Part shown: positions 7,839 to 15,556 of the stretch, piece by piece | Position numbering within the stretch: the stretch's first letter is position 1 | How the letters are laid out: every line of letters starts with the position of its first letter | Assembly (NCBI GenBank): GCA_002314875.1 | Contig: DCHS01000029.1 | Coordinates: 20,358 to 41,142 of the forward strand | Source: Prevotellaceae bacterium UBA1746 | GTDB lineage: Bacteria; Bacteroidota; Bacteroidia; Bacteroidales; Bacteroidaceae | Reading direction: 5' to 3' | DNA: 20,785 nt | Made by a program: the position numbers and the translations under genes | Notes under the pieces: generated by a model | Told to the model about the DNA's origin: nothing | Database searches by the model: none | Seen by the model: only the letters and a program-made list of their open reading frames with translations

Positions 7839-10800
7839 TTAGAATCCGAAGTTCAGACTGAAGGTAAAGCTCTTGGAACGAGGAGTCTGAGAATAGTCGC
7901 AGCAGGGGCTGTAGCCACTCTGGCTGTGCTCAGGATCGAGACCGGAATACTTCGTGAAGCAGAAGAGGTTATTACCAGAGGCATTGATACGAAGTGAAGA
8001 AAGACCAATCTTCTTCAACTTCTTGGGATCTACAGAATAACCCAACTGGAAGTACTGGAAACGGAGGTAATCTCCAGGTTCTACGTAGCGGTCACTGATG
8101 AGGGCGTTGTAAGACTCTTCAATAGCGGTGCTCTTAGCACGAGGAATTTCGGTAACATCACCGTTCTTACGCCAACGCCATGATACAGAAGCCATCTGGT
8201 TGCGGTTAGCACGCATGTCTTCAGCATACATCTTAGCAAGGTTGATGATCTTGTTGCCGATACGGAAGTTGAAGTTGGTCTTCAAGGTCCAACGACCATA
8301 GGTAAAGTCAACACCGAAACCACCGTTAATCTTAGGATTGGAGGTACCGAGGTAGCAGATATCGAGTTCGTTGATTTGGCCATCCTTGTTAACATCTTCG
8401 TAGCAAACATCACCACCTTCGAATGCGTAGTTTGTACCACCGTAATCGAACATCATCTGGAGGGGGTTACCAGCCTTGTCGTAGATAACATTACCGTTAG
8501 CGTCACGAGCAACAGGAGCAGCATTCTCGACAGTAAGAGCAGCATCGTGATCACGAGAAAGTGCAGCAGCTGCAGTGTTCTGATCGCCACCAGCAGTGTA
8601 GTACTGGTTCTTGTCATCGTTTACGAAATAACCGTTGTGGTCATAATCATAAGCATACACACCCTTATAACGGAAACCGTAGATAGCACCGAGGCTATGA
8701 CCAACCTGTACGCGACTCATTACGCTCTCGTTAGCGTTGTCAAAGTCAGTGTTCATGGATTCAAGGACATTGGCATCCATTTCGGTAAGGGTATTAATAT
8801 TCTGTGCAACATTAGCACGGAGGACAACACTGAACTTACCCTTCTTGAGGATAGGCTTAGTATTTACATAGAGTTCCCAACCTTCGTTTTCCATCTTACC
8901 TACGTTAGAGTAACTGAGGCTAGAGAAACCAGAACTGGAAGGAATACGTACACCACCCATAAGGAGGTCACTGGTGTACTTGTGGTAAACGTTGAGGTCA
9001 AACTGGATAAGGTCCTCGAAGAGGTTCAAGTTAGCACCAACGTTCCAAGAACGGGTCTTTTCCCACTTAATCTCGGTGAGGCGGAGGTTGCTGGGAGCGA
9101 TACCGCTGGTACTACCATAGTAACCATAGCTACTATATGTATTATAAATGAGTCCCTCACCGAACCATGCGTTACCATTGATACCCCAACCCGGACGAAC
9201 AGCCAACATGCTGATGACGCCACGGAGAGGTTCAAAGAACTTTTCATCGCTTATATTCCAACGACCAGAGATACCGGGGAATACACCCCACTTGTTACCA
9301 GAACCGAACTTAGTCATACCATCGGCACGAACGGTAGCATCGAAGCTGTACTTAGAACCAAAGCTGTAGTGGAATGAACCAGTACCGCTAGCAGAGTGAC
9401 CCTTCCAAGTACCAGTGTTGGCACCAGTGAGGTAACCAGGAACGGTAGGATCAGTAATACCACCATTGATACCAGTACTGCTGAGGTACTGAGTAGTACC
9501 GTTTGAGCTACCAACTTCAAAACGACCGAGAATCTGGAGAGAATGGTTTTCGTTCTCAAAATGAGGAACGTATACGAGAGAGTGACGAGTCGTAAATGCG
9601 AAGGTCTTGTTCTGATAGTCTGCAGTGATATCTACACCCTGATCCCAAGTCTTGGAAGTAAGCTGGTGAGGATAGTAAGAGTTATCACCCTGAGTATAAG
9701 CGTTCATGTAAACTTCACCTGTATAGTTGAGCTGATGCTCATCATCCTCCTTACCGAGCAACTTATACTCAAGTGAGAACTGAGGAGTGATGGTGTAGGT
9801 AGAAGTACGGTAGTAAGCAAGATTAGCGAAAGCAACAGGGTTTCCATTGCTCACCATATCGCTCAAATAATAAGATGACTTGTTAGAATTATTGTCGATA
9901 AGACCAGCACTGCTGGCAGCAGCAGGCATGATATAATATTCGCCCGTGTCATAATAAGAGCGGGTTGCCTGGTCATACTCCCAACGGGTTACACTCATGT
10001 TAGGCATTGCCTTATATGCATAACCGAGGAGACCGGTATCGTAGTTCTTGTTGTTCTTGGTATAAACCAAAGAGAAGTTAGAACTAAACTTGATACGGTC
10101 ACTTACCCAATAGTCAAGTGCGAGACGGGTTGAGAAGCGGTCGAGGCTCTGTTTGATCATGGTACCGATTTCGTGATCATAGTTTCCGGAAACACGGAAG
10201 GTTGCCTTTTCACCACCACCAGAAAGGTTTACACCATAGTTGTGAGTCTGACCGAACTGGGTAACTTCATCCACCCAGTCAGTATTCTTGTTGTAGTTAG
10301 CATAGTAAGCGGGGTGATCCTGGAGGTACATGAGCTCCACGATACCAGATGCAACGTCACTCTGCTGGGGATTGAAGTAAGCTTCCTTCAACATCATGGA
10401 GTAGCCGTCACCATCCAGCATTTTCATTCCTTCAGGCTGCCAGCTTCCACTGAAGCGGTAACTGAAGTTCACATTTGTCTTTCCGCGCTTACCACGACGG
10501 GTAGTAATTTCAATAACACCATTGGAACCACGAGCACCCCAGATTGCGGTTGCTGCAGCATCCTTGAGGACCTTGATGGTCTGGATGTCTTCGGGGTTTA
10601 CCTGGAGGAGGGTTGCAAACTGCTCCTCATTTTCCATGTTGTTAAGGTCGAGATCTTCACTGGAATAGTCTTCGAGGATGTATCCATCGACTACGATCAA
10701 AGGTTCGCAATCACCATTGATGGAGCTAACACCACGGAGACGCATTGAGGTACCAGAACCAAGGTTACCAGAGTTGGCAACAATGTCGAGACCTGCAATC

Positions 10801-11267
10801 TGTCCCTGGAGAGCGTCACCAGCAGTTTCGAAGGCAAGACCTTCGAGGTTATCCATGTTCAGCGACTGGGTTGCAGTAGAGATTTCTCGTTCAGGGATGG
10901 TAAGACCGTTGTTCTTCACCTTACGGGTGGTAACAACCTTAGCTTCATTGAAGGTGGTCTTATCCATCATCTCGATTTTGAATGAAGACTGCTGACCGAT
11001 AGGATTGATTACCTTGGTCGTGTAGCCTACATACGAAATCTGCAATTTGTTGGCAGGATTCTTAATGGTCAAAGAGAAGTTACCGCTAACGTCGGTCTGT
11101 GTTGCACTGACGATACGGTTGGACTTATCCATTTCGACCACGTTTGCCATAATCACCGGGCCGTCGGTCTTGCTCCATACGTGGCCCGAAATACGCTTCT
11201 GCTGCGCGAAAGCGACACTAACACACAAAAAGAGCGCGAGTGTGAGGATATACTTTATATTCTTCAT
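7839..11267 (-). CDS. SusC/RagA-like TonB-dependent transporter, 1142 aa
   Basis: This complete SusC-like protein is the outer-membrane channel partner of the SusD gene that follows it. Domains in order: signal peptide 1-21 (ALFLCVSVAFA), carboxypeptidase-D regulatory-like domain about 25-102 (RISGHVWSKTDGPVIMANV, ending in the NKLQISYVGY strand), TonB plug about 105-260, then a 22-strand-type beta barrel to the C-terminal FTFSLNFGF, which ends in Phe as outer-membrane proteins usually do. Family motifs in the plug are DALQGQIAGLDIV, MRLRGVSSING, PLIVVDGYI, and IKVLKDAAATAIWGARGSNG. No extra N-terminal STN signalling domain is present, so it is unlikely to work as an anti-sigma-linked transducer. 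It begins 8 bp after the four-FAS1 gene. The length is normal to slightly large for the family. Confidence 0.96.
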   Translation of the reverse strand: MKNIKYILTLALFLCVSVAFAQQKRISGHVWSKTDGPVIMANVVEMDKSNRIVSATQTDVSGNFSLTIKNPANKLQISYVGYTTKVINPIGQQSSFKIEMMDKTTFNEAKVVTTRKVKNNGLTIPEREISTATQSLNMDNLEGLAFETAGDALQGQIAGLDIVANSGNLGSGTSMRLRGVSSINGDCEPLIVVDGYILEDYSSEDLDLNNMENEEQFATLLQVNPEDIQTIKVLKDAAATAIWGARGSNGVIEITTRRGKRGKTNVNFSYRFSGSWQPEGMKMLDGDGYSMMLKEAYFNPQQSDVASGIVELMYLQDHPAYYANYNKNTDWVDEVTQFGQTHNYGVNLSGGGEKATFRVSGNYDHEIGTMIKQSLDRFSTRLALDYWVSDRIKFSSNFSLVYTKNNKNYDTGLLGYAYKAMPNMSVTRWEYDQATRSYYDTGEYYIMPAAASSAGLIDNNSNKSSYYLSDMVSNGNPVAFANLAYYRTSTYTITPQFSLEYKLLGKEDDEHQLNYTGEVYMNAYTQGDNSYYPHQLTSKTWDQGVDITADYQNKTFAFTTRHSLVYVPHFENENHSLQILGRFEVGSSNGTTQYLSSTGINGGITDPTVPGYLTGANTGTWKGHSASGTGSFHYSFGSKYSFDATVRADGMTKFGSGNKWGVFPGISGRWNISDEKFFEPLRGVISMLAVRPGWGINGNAWFGEGLIYNTYSSYGYYGSTSGIAPSNLRLTEIKWEKTRSWNVGANLNLFEDLIQFDLNVYHKYTSDLLMGGVRIPSSSGFSSLSYSNVGKMENEGWELYVNTKPILKKGKFSVVLRANVAQNINTLTEMDANVLESMNTDFDNANESVMSRVQVGHSLGAIYGFRYKGVYAYDYDHNGYFVNDDKNQYYTAGGDQNTAAAALSRDHDAALTVENAAPVARDANGNVIYDKAGNPLQMMFDYGGTNYAFEGGDVCYEDVNKDGQINELDICYLGTSNPKINGGFGVDFTYGRWTLKTNFNFRIGNKIINLAKMYAEDMRANRNQMASVSWRWRKNGDVTEIPRAKSTAIEESYNALISDRYVEPGDYLRFQYFQLGYSVDPKKLKKIGLSSLRINASGNNLFCFTKYSGLDPEHSQSGYSPCCDYSQTPRSKSFTFSLNFGF

Positions 11268-11275
11268 GGCATAGA

Positions 11276-14200
11276 TTATTTCTGGGTTCCGTACTTAGAG
11301 AGATAAGCCTTAGCGCGCTTGTTGCTCTTCCATGATGCATCCCAACGACCGCCAGAAAGCTTCTGGTAGTGGAGTGCCTGACCAATCTGATGAACAACTA
11401 CATAGGAACTACTTTCGATCAAACGAGGATTCGTAGTAGCATTGAAATGGCTGTCACGGGCAAGGATGTTAGTCTTACCACTGACTTTAACCTTGTTACC
11501 TTCGATATCGGTGAGGGTAATCGCACCGTTCGTCTGGGAAACATTGAGGTTAACATAGTTGTCATTGGCAATAGCTGCAGTCATAAACTGGTTGTCAGCA
11601 GTTACATTGTCCACGAAAACAGATTCATCCTGGAAGTGATACTTGATGAAGTTTACGAGCGTGCTGATCATTGCCTGAGCCTTAAGCTTCACGCTTGAGT
11701 TATGATCAAGTACAGACTGGTACTCAGACTTCTCTGCCTGGGTAGCATCTTCTGCGGGTTCTTCAGGAACATCCTTGAGGTTCTGCTCGAGATATTCTTC
11801 GATGTCAGTCCAAGTGGGAAGACCGTTAGCCAATTCCTTTTCAACAGCTTCGTTGGTGGGAACGTAGATCGTATAACGGTAGTTATTGAAGAAGCGTACG
11901 AGCTTGTCACCAGCGGGAACATAGTAGTTTGCACCACCCTTGCTACCCTGGAGGAAGATGTAATAAAGTGCTGCTTCCTGCTGCCACTTCTGTTCAGTAG
12001 CATCCTGCTTGATAAGGGAGTCGCGAAGACCTGCCTTCTGGAGGACGTCATCGTTCACACCTTCGCAGAGTTCAACGAACTTGCTTGCTTCGGGAAGTGC
12101 GGTAATGGCCTTATACGGAGTGGTAGTGGTAGGCTGCATAGCACGGTCAAGGAGGTAGGTCATACCGTTACCGTAACCGTTCTTTTCGCTACTCTGGTCG
12201 TAAACTTCTGTGATCTTACAATCGAAAGCACTGGGATTACCCGCAGTCTTGAGCTGTTCCTGAAGACCACCATTAACGATAGAACCAACACCATTGTAAC
12301 TACCCTTAACGATAACGGGAGCACCAGTACGAGCAAGGAAGTACTTCTGGTCGCCGCGGATACCTACAACGTCATTGTTGTCATGAACAACGATATGCTG
12401 GTTAACCATTTCGATGAGCAACTTCTTCTTCACTTCACCATAGGTAGAGGTGAGGACATCAGAGAAGAGTGAACGATAGTCATTACCACGGGGTTTGTCG
12501 TTAACAATATCCTGACCATTGACGATATCATAGGGATAAGCAACAGCATCAATAGCCAAACGCTTACCGCTCGTACTGGTCTTACCGGTGTTGGGAGTCC
12601 AACGCCAGTACATATAAGAACGGCTGTTACCTGATGCAAGAGAAGCGGGGTCAATGTAGCCGTAGGTACCGAAACCTTCATCAGTGGGGATGAAGAAACT
12701 AAAGCGGCTCTGCATTGCTTTCAAATAAGTAGAGAAGTAAGTCTGCAGAGGAGCGTTAGCATAAGTAGAACCCTGGATGTAACTTTCGTCGGCACGTACC
12801 ACCGTACGCATAATCTGGGTATTGTTACAATAGAGGGCGGGAGCAATAACGGATGCGTAGTCAGCAGGAGAAATCACACGCTTCATCACGTAAACTACAC
12901 CGTTATTGGCAAGAATACACTTTTCAAAGATGCTCTTGTAAGTAGCCTCGTCAGTGTAACCGTCACTGATGGGGAACATCTGGTCACGAGCATCGTTCAT
13001 AATAGTAAGGTACTTGTGAGGAACAGTCTCATTGAAAGAGTTCTTCATGAGGTTGTTTACAAGGGCCTGGATAATATCGAGAGGAATCTGGTCAAGGTTA
13101 TACTCCAGATTTTCTGCGGTATTTTCCTTGGTGGCATAACGGTCCATCAATACGCGACCACCACCGGTAAGGAAGTAAGCAGAAAGAGCCTCGTCGTTAG
13201 GAACGAACATAGCACCCATGTTCTTTTCCTTGGTTTCGGAATCAGAACTGGTGAATTCGCTCCATGCTGGGTCATAGTTCAGATAAGGATATCCTACCTT
13301 GATCTGAGCTTCGTTGGGGTCAACAGTAATCTGACCATAAGCACCACGGTTTGCGAAATAGCGCTTTTCGAAAACAGTATCAACACCTACAGAATACAGA
13401 GAGTTGAAATTGTCGGTCAAAGTCTTGTTATTGAAGGGAGCGCTGAAACGATCGAGGATATGGCTGAAAAGGTTAGTTGAACCGTTGGTACGAATTTCCT
13501 CTGCCATATTGCTAGGAGCAACGAGTACCTTGTCGAGTTCATGGAAATAACCATTCAAGCAGACAACATCCTGACCTTCGGGCTTAATGCGAGCATCGAA
13601 AATGTAAGAACGGTTTTCTGTGTCTGCATTTGACCAGAAATCAGCATCACCTTCTCTCTTGTTCAAGATGAAGCTTACATCCTCGTGGCGGATATCCTTT
13701 TCCTTCATCTGGCCTTCGAGGAAGTGAGTAATCATAGGTGTTGAAGCATCAACAGCCATGTACATACCACCTGCTGCCTGATTGCGGTGACGATACCAGT
13801 AATTGCTCCAGGTAGCATCCTCAGTCTGGATGAGGGGGAGTTCATCCCAGTTCCACCACTTTACAGAGTCGGTAGCACTGGAAGCACCCGTCTGGCGAAG
13901 ACACATGTTCTTGTCGCCGTCGGGACAGTTTGCCATCATCTCAAGCACATAGGCATTGTTAAGCATGGCGTTGTTGAGAAGACGCTTCTTCTGAGCGAGG
14001 CTCAATTGCTCATAACTGCGAACGGGACTTCCCGTACCATCGACCCATGTCGTGGTTTCGAAAAATTTCTTGTACGCATCGTCATTAGCAACGAAGAGAG
14101 TCTTACTACCAGTCTTGTCTAACACATCTTGATAGTCAAGATCTTGGATGAGTCGGATAGTCGTTTGGAAGTTTCCGCGTTCATTCAGCTCAGAGAAAAT

Positions 14201-14335
14201 ACTTTTTCCCAAGAAGCTCGGAGTGGTCTCGTCGAGATCATAGTCATCCGTACAGGAGAAAAGCATTCCATTAGCCGAAATCAACAGGAACAGTCCAAAT
14301 GCTGTCTTACCCACGTTTGAAAAACGGTTTTTCAT
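11276..14335 (-). CDS. Large lipoprotein with four FAS1 (fasciclin) domains, first gene of the operon, 1019 aa
   Basis: The lipoprotein signal ends at GMLFSC (Cys28). I see four FAS1-like units, each with an 'xF(A/V/I)PT/NDxA'-type strand and a later strand leading to 'V'/'P'. Unit 1 is about 45-275 (SKTLFVANDDAYKKFF; VVCLNGYFHELDKVLVAP). Unit 2 is about 285-495 (GAMFVPNDEALSAYF; NNGVVYVMKRVISP). Unit 3 is about 505-735 (FSFFIPTDEGFGTYG; GMTYLLDRAMQP). Unit 4 is about 745-990 (YTIYVPTNEAVEKEL; SSYVVVHQIGQALHY). Inserts make the units longer than the usual 130-150 residues. A basic tail (KSNKRAKAYLSKYG) ends the protein. It lacks the beta-sandwich-like module of the two downstream FAS1 proteins. 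As the promoter-proximal gene, 8 bp ahead of SusC, it may be made in the largest amount. A surface adhesion or scaffolding role fits the family but is inferred. Confidence 0.9.
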   Translation of the reverse strand: MKNRFSNVGKTAFGLFLLISANGMLFSCTDDYDLDETTPSFLGKSIFSELNERGNFQTTIRLIQDLDYQDVLDKTGSKTLFVANDDAYKKFFETTTWVDGTGSPVRSYEQLSLAQKKRLLNNAMLNNAYVLEMMANCPDGDKNMCLRQTGASSATDSVKWWNWDELPLIQTEDATWSNYWYRHRNQAAGGMYMAVDASTPMITHFLEGQMKEKDIRHEDVSFILNKREGDADFWSNADTENRSYIFDARIKPEGQDVVCLNGYFHELDKVLVAPSNMAEEIRTNGSTNLFSHILDRFSAPFNNKTLTDNFNSLYSVGVDTVFEKRYFANRGAYGQITVDPNEAQIKVGYPYLNYDPAWSEFTSSDSETKEKNMGAMFVPNDEALSAYFLTGGGRVLMDRYATKENTAENLEYNLDQIPLDIIQALVNNLMKNSFNETVPHKYLTIMNDARDQMFPISDGYTDEATYKSIFEKCILANNGVVYVMKRVISPADYASVIAPALYCNNTQIMRTVVRADESYIQGSTYANAPLQTYFSTYLKAMQSRFSFFIPTDEGFGTYGYIDPASLASGNSRSYMYWRWTPNTGKTSTSGKRLAIDAVAYPYDIVNGQDIVNDKPRGNDYRSLFSDVLTSTYGEVKKKLLIEMVNQHIVVHDNNDVVGIRGDQKYFLARTGAPVIVKGSYNGVGSIVNGGLQEQLKTAGNPSAFDCKITEVYDQSSEKNGYGNGMTYLLDRAMQPTTTTPYKAITALPEASKFVELCEGVNDDVLQKAGLRDSLIKQDATEQKWQQEAALYYIFLQGSKGGANYYVPAGDKLVRFFNNYRYTIYVPTNEAVEKELANGLPTWTDIEEYLEQNLKDVPEEPAEDATQAEKSEYQSVLDHNSSVKLKAQAMISTLVNFIKYHFQDESVFVDNVTADNQFMTAAIANDNYVNLNVSQTNGAITLTDIEGNKVKVSGKTNILARDSHFNATTNPRLIESSSYVVVHQIGQALHYQKLSGGRWDASWKSNKRAKAYLSKYGTQK

Positions 14336-14384
14336 ACTTTGTTGATAAATTATTGATGATATTGTGTTTTGGAGTCATTTTACA
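14336..14384 (-). other. Start-proximal leader of the FAS1/SusCD operon with a possible 23-codon upstream ORF
   Basis: This AT-rich piece separates the structured leader block from the ATG at 14335. An ATG at 14378 opens a 23-codon ORF (stop 14309-14307) that runs out of frame across the start of the four-FAS1 gene. The segment also carries the 12-mer ATTGATGATATT (plus strand, 14352-14363), which recurs just before the start of the 643-aa FAS1 gene. I see no Shine-Dalgarno sequence. Whether the small ORF is translated is unknown. Confidence 0.4.
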
Positions 14385-14481
14385 GTGTGCTTGTTTTTAT
14401 CGTTCATCGCTTACTCGAGCGCTCACGCGTAACAATTTCACATGCAGCGCTTTACACGCGTACACGTTAGCGCAAGCACAC
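14385..14481 (-). promoter_or_regulatory. GC-rich structured 5' leader block bounded by 9-bp complementary arms
   Basis: On the plus strand GTGTGCTTG (14385-14393) is the exact reverse complement of CAAGCACAC (14473-14481). The 79 bases between them are rich in short palindromes: GAGCGCTC (14417-14424), ACGCGT (14425-14430 and 14456-14461), AGCGCT (14446-14451). CACGCGTA occurs twice (14424-14431, 14455-14462), and AGCGCT precedes each copy. In the minus-strand transcript this could fold into a long closed stem with alternative inner helices. The block is far richer in G+C than the flanking AT-rich DNA. It may be an attenuator, a target of an antisense RNA, or a protein-binding leader; no known riboswitch class is recognised. 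Confidence 0.5.
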
Positions 14482-14483
14482 AA

Positions 14484-14506
14484 TTTGGGAGCAAAGTTAC
14501 TCCAAA
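14484..14506. promoter_or_regulatory. Dyad symmetry centred on the -7 box (candidate operator)
   Basis: On the plus strand GGAG (14488-14491) and CTCC (14500-14503) flank the 8 bases that are the reverse complement of the -7 box, and the symmetry continues outward as TTT (14484-14486) and AAA (14504-14506) with one unpaired G at 14487. A dimeric regulator bound here would cover the -7 element. The arms are short and chance is possible. Confidence 0.35.
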
Positions 14507-14522
14507 AGTATGAAATGGCAAA
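14492..14522 (-). promoter_or_regulatory. Bacteroidetes-type promoter of the FAS1/SusCD operon
   Basis: Read on the minus strand, TTTG (14522-14519) is followed after exactly 19 bp by TAACTTTG (14499-14492). This matches the Bacteroidetes primary-sigma consensus of a TTTG -33 element and TAnnTTTG -7 element spaced 19-21 bp. Transcription would start near 14485-14489, giving a leader of about 150 nt before the ATG at 14335. It is the only full match I found in the intergenic DNA of the window. Confidence 0.75.
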
Positions 14523-14531
14523 CAATATTTT

Positions 14532-14553
14532 GTATTTTTTTATCAGAAAATAC
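14532..14553. repeat. AT-rich inverted repeat just upstream of the -33 element
   Basis: GTATTTT (14532-14538) and AAAATAC (14547-14553) are exact 7-base complementary arms around an 8-base spacer, about 10 bp upstream of the -33 TTTG, with T-tracts on the plus strand on both sides. It could be an activator site or an upstream promoter element. In AT-rich DNA such arms also arise by chance. Confidence 0.35.
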
Positions 14554-14610
14554 GTTTTTTTTTGCAAAGGTCAAATTCCCGTTGCTTTTACTTGAAGAAT
14601 AAAAATAAAG

Positions 14611-14643
14611 AAAAAACCGGCCCGAAGCAGCAGCCTCGAGCCG
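14611..14643 (-). terminator. Rho-independent terminator after cutC
   Basis: In the minus-strand transcript CGGCUCGAGG (14643-14634) pairs with CUUCGGGCCG (14627-14618) as a 10-bp stem with two G-U pairs and the 6-base loop CUGCUG. After one G it is followed by six U (14616-14611) and more U-rich sequence. It lies 44 bp past the cutC stop and separates the conserved genes from the FAS1/SusCD operon. Confidence 0.85.
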
Positions 14644-14687
14644 ATTATTTCCAAAAGGAACCTCATATAGATTCCTATAAATTTCGT

Positions 14688-15479
14688 TTATTTCAAACTG
14701 TCAACAATTTTTCGAACAACATTGACACATGTCTCCTTGGTAGCGTATTCATCAGTTCCCGGTGTTCCCATTGAAACGCCGGGATGTCGGAAGCGCATTT
14801 GTGAAGGCCACGGCTCACGGGCACTCGCATGGATTTCTGTCGCGCCAGTAACGTCAAGAATCTTACGAGCATTGTTTGCGTTTACCCCGCAGCCAGGCAT
14901 AATTAGAATACGTCCATCCGCCTGTTTTACAAGCTCTTGCAAGCAGCAAACTCCTTGCTCTGCTGTTGCTGCCTGGCCGCTGGTCAAAATTCGAGAAAAC
15001 CCCATAGAGATTATATCTTCCAAAGCTTTATTAGGATCACGACAAAGGTCGAATGCACGATGAAAGGTTATGTCTATAGGCGGAAGAAAGAAAGCCTCAT
15101 CAAGATCTCCTTCTGCAAAATCCACGTATTCTCCACGAGCTGCATCTACGAAACATTTACACATTTCTACATCGATATCGCCGTCGGGGGTAAGGGCGCC
15201 AACCACTACCCCATCGACACCTGCACGACGAGCCGCAAAGATATCATCAACCATGATATCCTTTTCTTCTTCCGTATAGAGAAAATCACCTCCTCGCGGA
15301 CGAATGAGAACATGACGTCGGATGCCTTCTACCTGCATGGCAGCATTGATTAATCCCAGACTCGGGGTAAGTCCACCTTCACTGAGTCCGGAACAAAGTT
15401 CAATGCGATAAGCACCGCCTTCTGCTGCATGCTGAACACTAGTCAGCGAACCACAACAAACTTCTAATAGCATAGTCAT
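14688..15479 (-). CDS. cutC: CutC family protein (copper homeostasis protein CutC)
   Basis: The 263-residue product is a typical CutC TIM-barrel protein. It begins LLEVCCGSLTSVQHAAEGGA, continues RIELCSGLSEGGLTPSLGLI, VLIRPRGGDFLYTEEE, GVDGVVVGALTPDGDID and ITFHRAFDLCRDP, and has the later ILTSGQAATAEQG and IMPGCGVNANNA motifs. These together are specific for the family. CutC was linked to copper tolerance in Escherichia coli, but its biochemical role is unsettled, so the name is one of family. A second ATG at 15473 (MLLEVCC) matches the usual family N-terminus better and may be the real start; the ATG at 15479 adds only two residues. It lies 77 bp after pyrD and is probably the last gene of that run, being followed by a strong terminator. 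No copper genes are next to it. Confidence 0.95.
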   Translation of the reverse strand: MTMLLEVCCGSLTSVQHAAEGGAYRIELCSGLSEGGLTPSLGLINAAMQVEGIRRHVLIRPRGGDFLYTEEEKDIMVDDIFAARRAGVDGVVVGALTPDGDIDVEMCKCFVDAARGEYVDFAEGDLDEAFFLPPIDITFHRAFDLCRDPNKALEDIISMGFSRILTSGQAATAEQGVCCLQELVKQADGRILIMPGCGVNANNARKILDVTGATEIHASAREPWPSQMRFRHPGVSMGTPGTDEYATKETCVNVVRKIVDSLK

Positions 15480-15556
15480 GATTTTTATTCGTTGAAATTA
15501 AAGGTAATATATTCTTACAGACATCGCTGGTAAAACAGCAGGTAAGGCTGCAACTA

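Noticed and set aside
8376..9377. 333-codon plus-strand ORF, and similar long plus-strand ORFs at 4641-5522, 1037-1882 and 11702-12472
   Set aside because: They lie entirely antisense to well-supported SusC, FAS1 and related genes, have low-complexity Val/Thr/Ile-rich translations, and show no family motifs. They are shadows of codon bias on the other strand.
14336..14687. CRISPR array, tRNA or insertion-sequence remnant in the gene-free stretch
   Set aside because: The repeats are short palindromes without regular spacers, there is no cloverleaf, and no transposase or terminal repeats with target duplications are seen.
15499..15506. TACCTTTA upstream of cutC as a -7 promoter box
   Set aside because: The last base departs from the TAnnTTTG consensus and no TTTG lies 19-21 bp upstream.
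15536..15556. Possible terminator hairpin (GCAG/CTGC) between pyrD and cutC
   Set aside because: The stem is only about 4 bp and the U-tract is weak. It is not comparable to the terminators after cutC and pgk.
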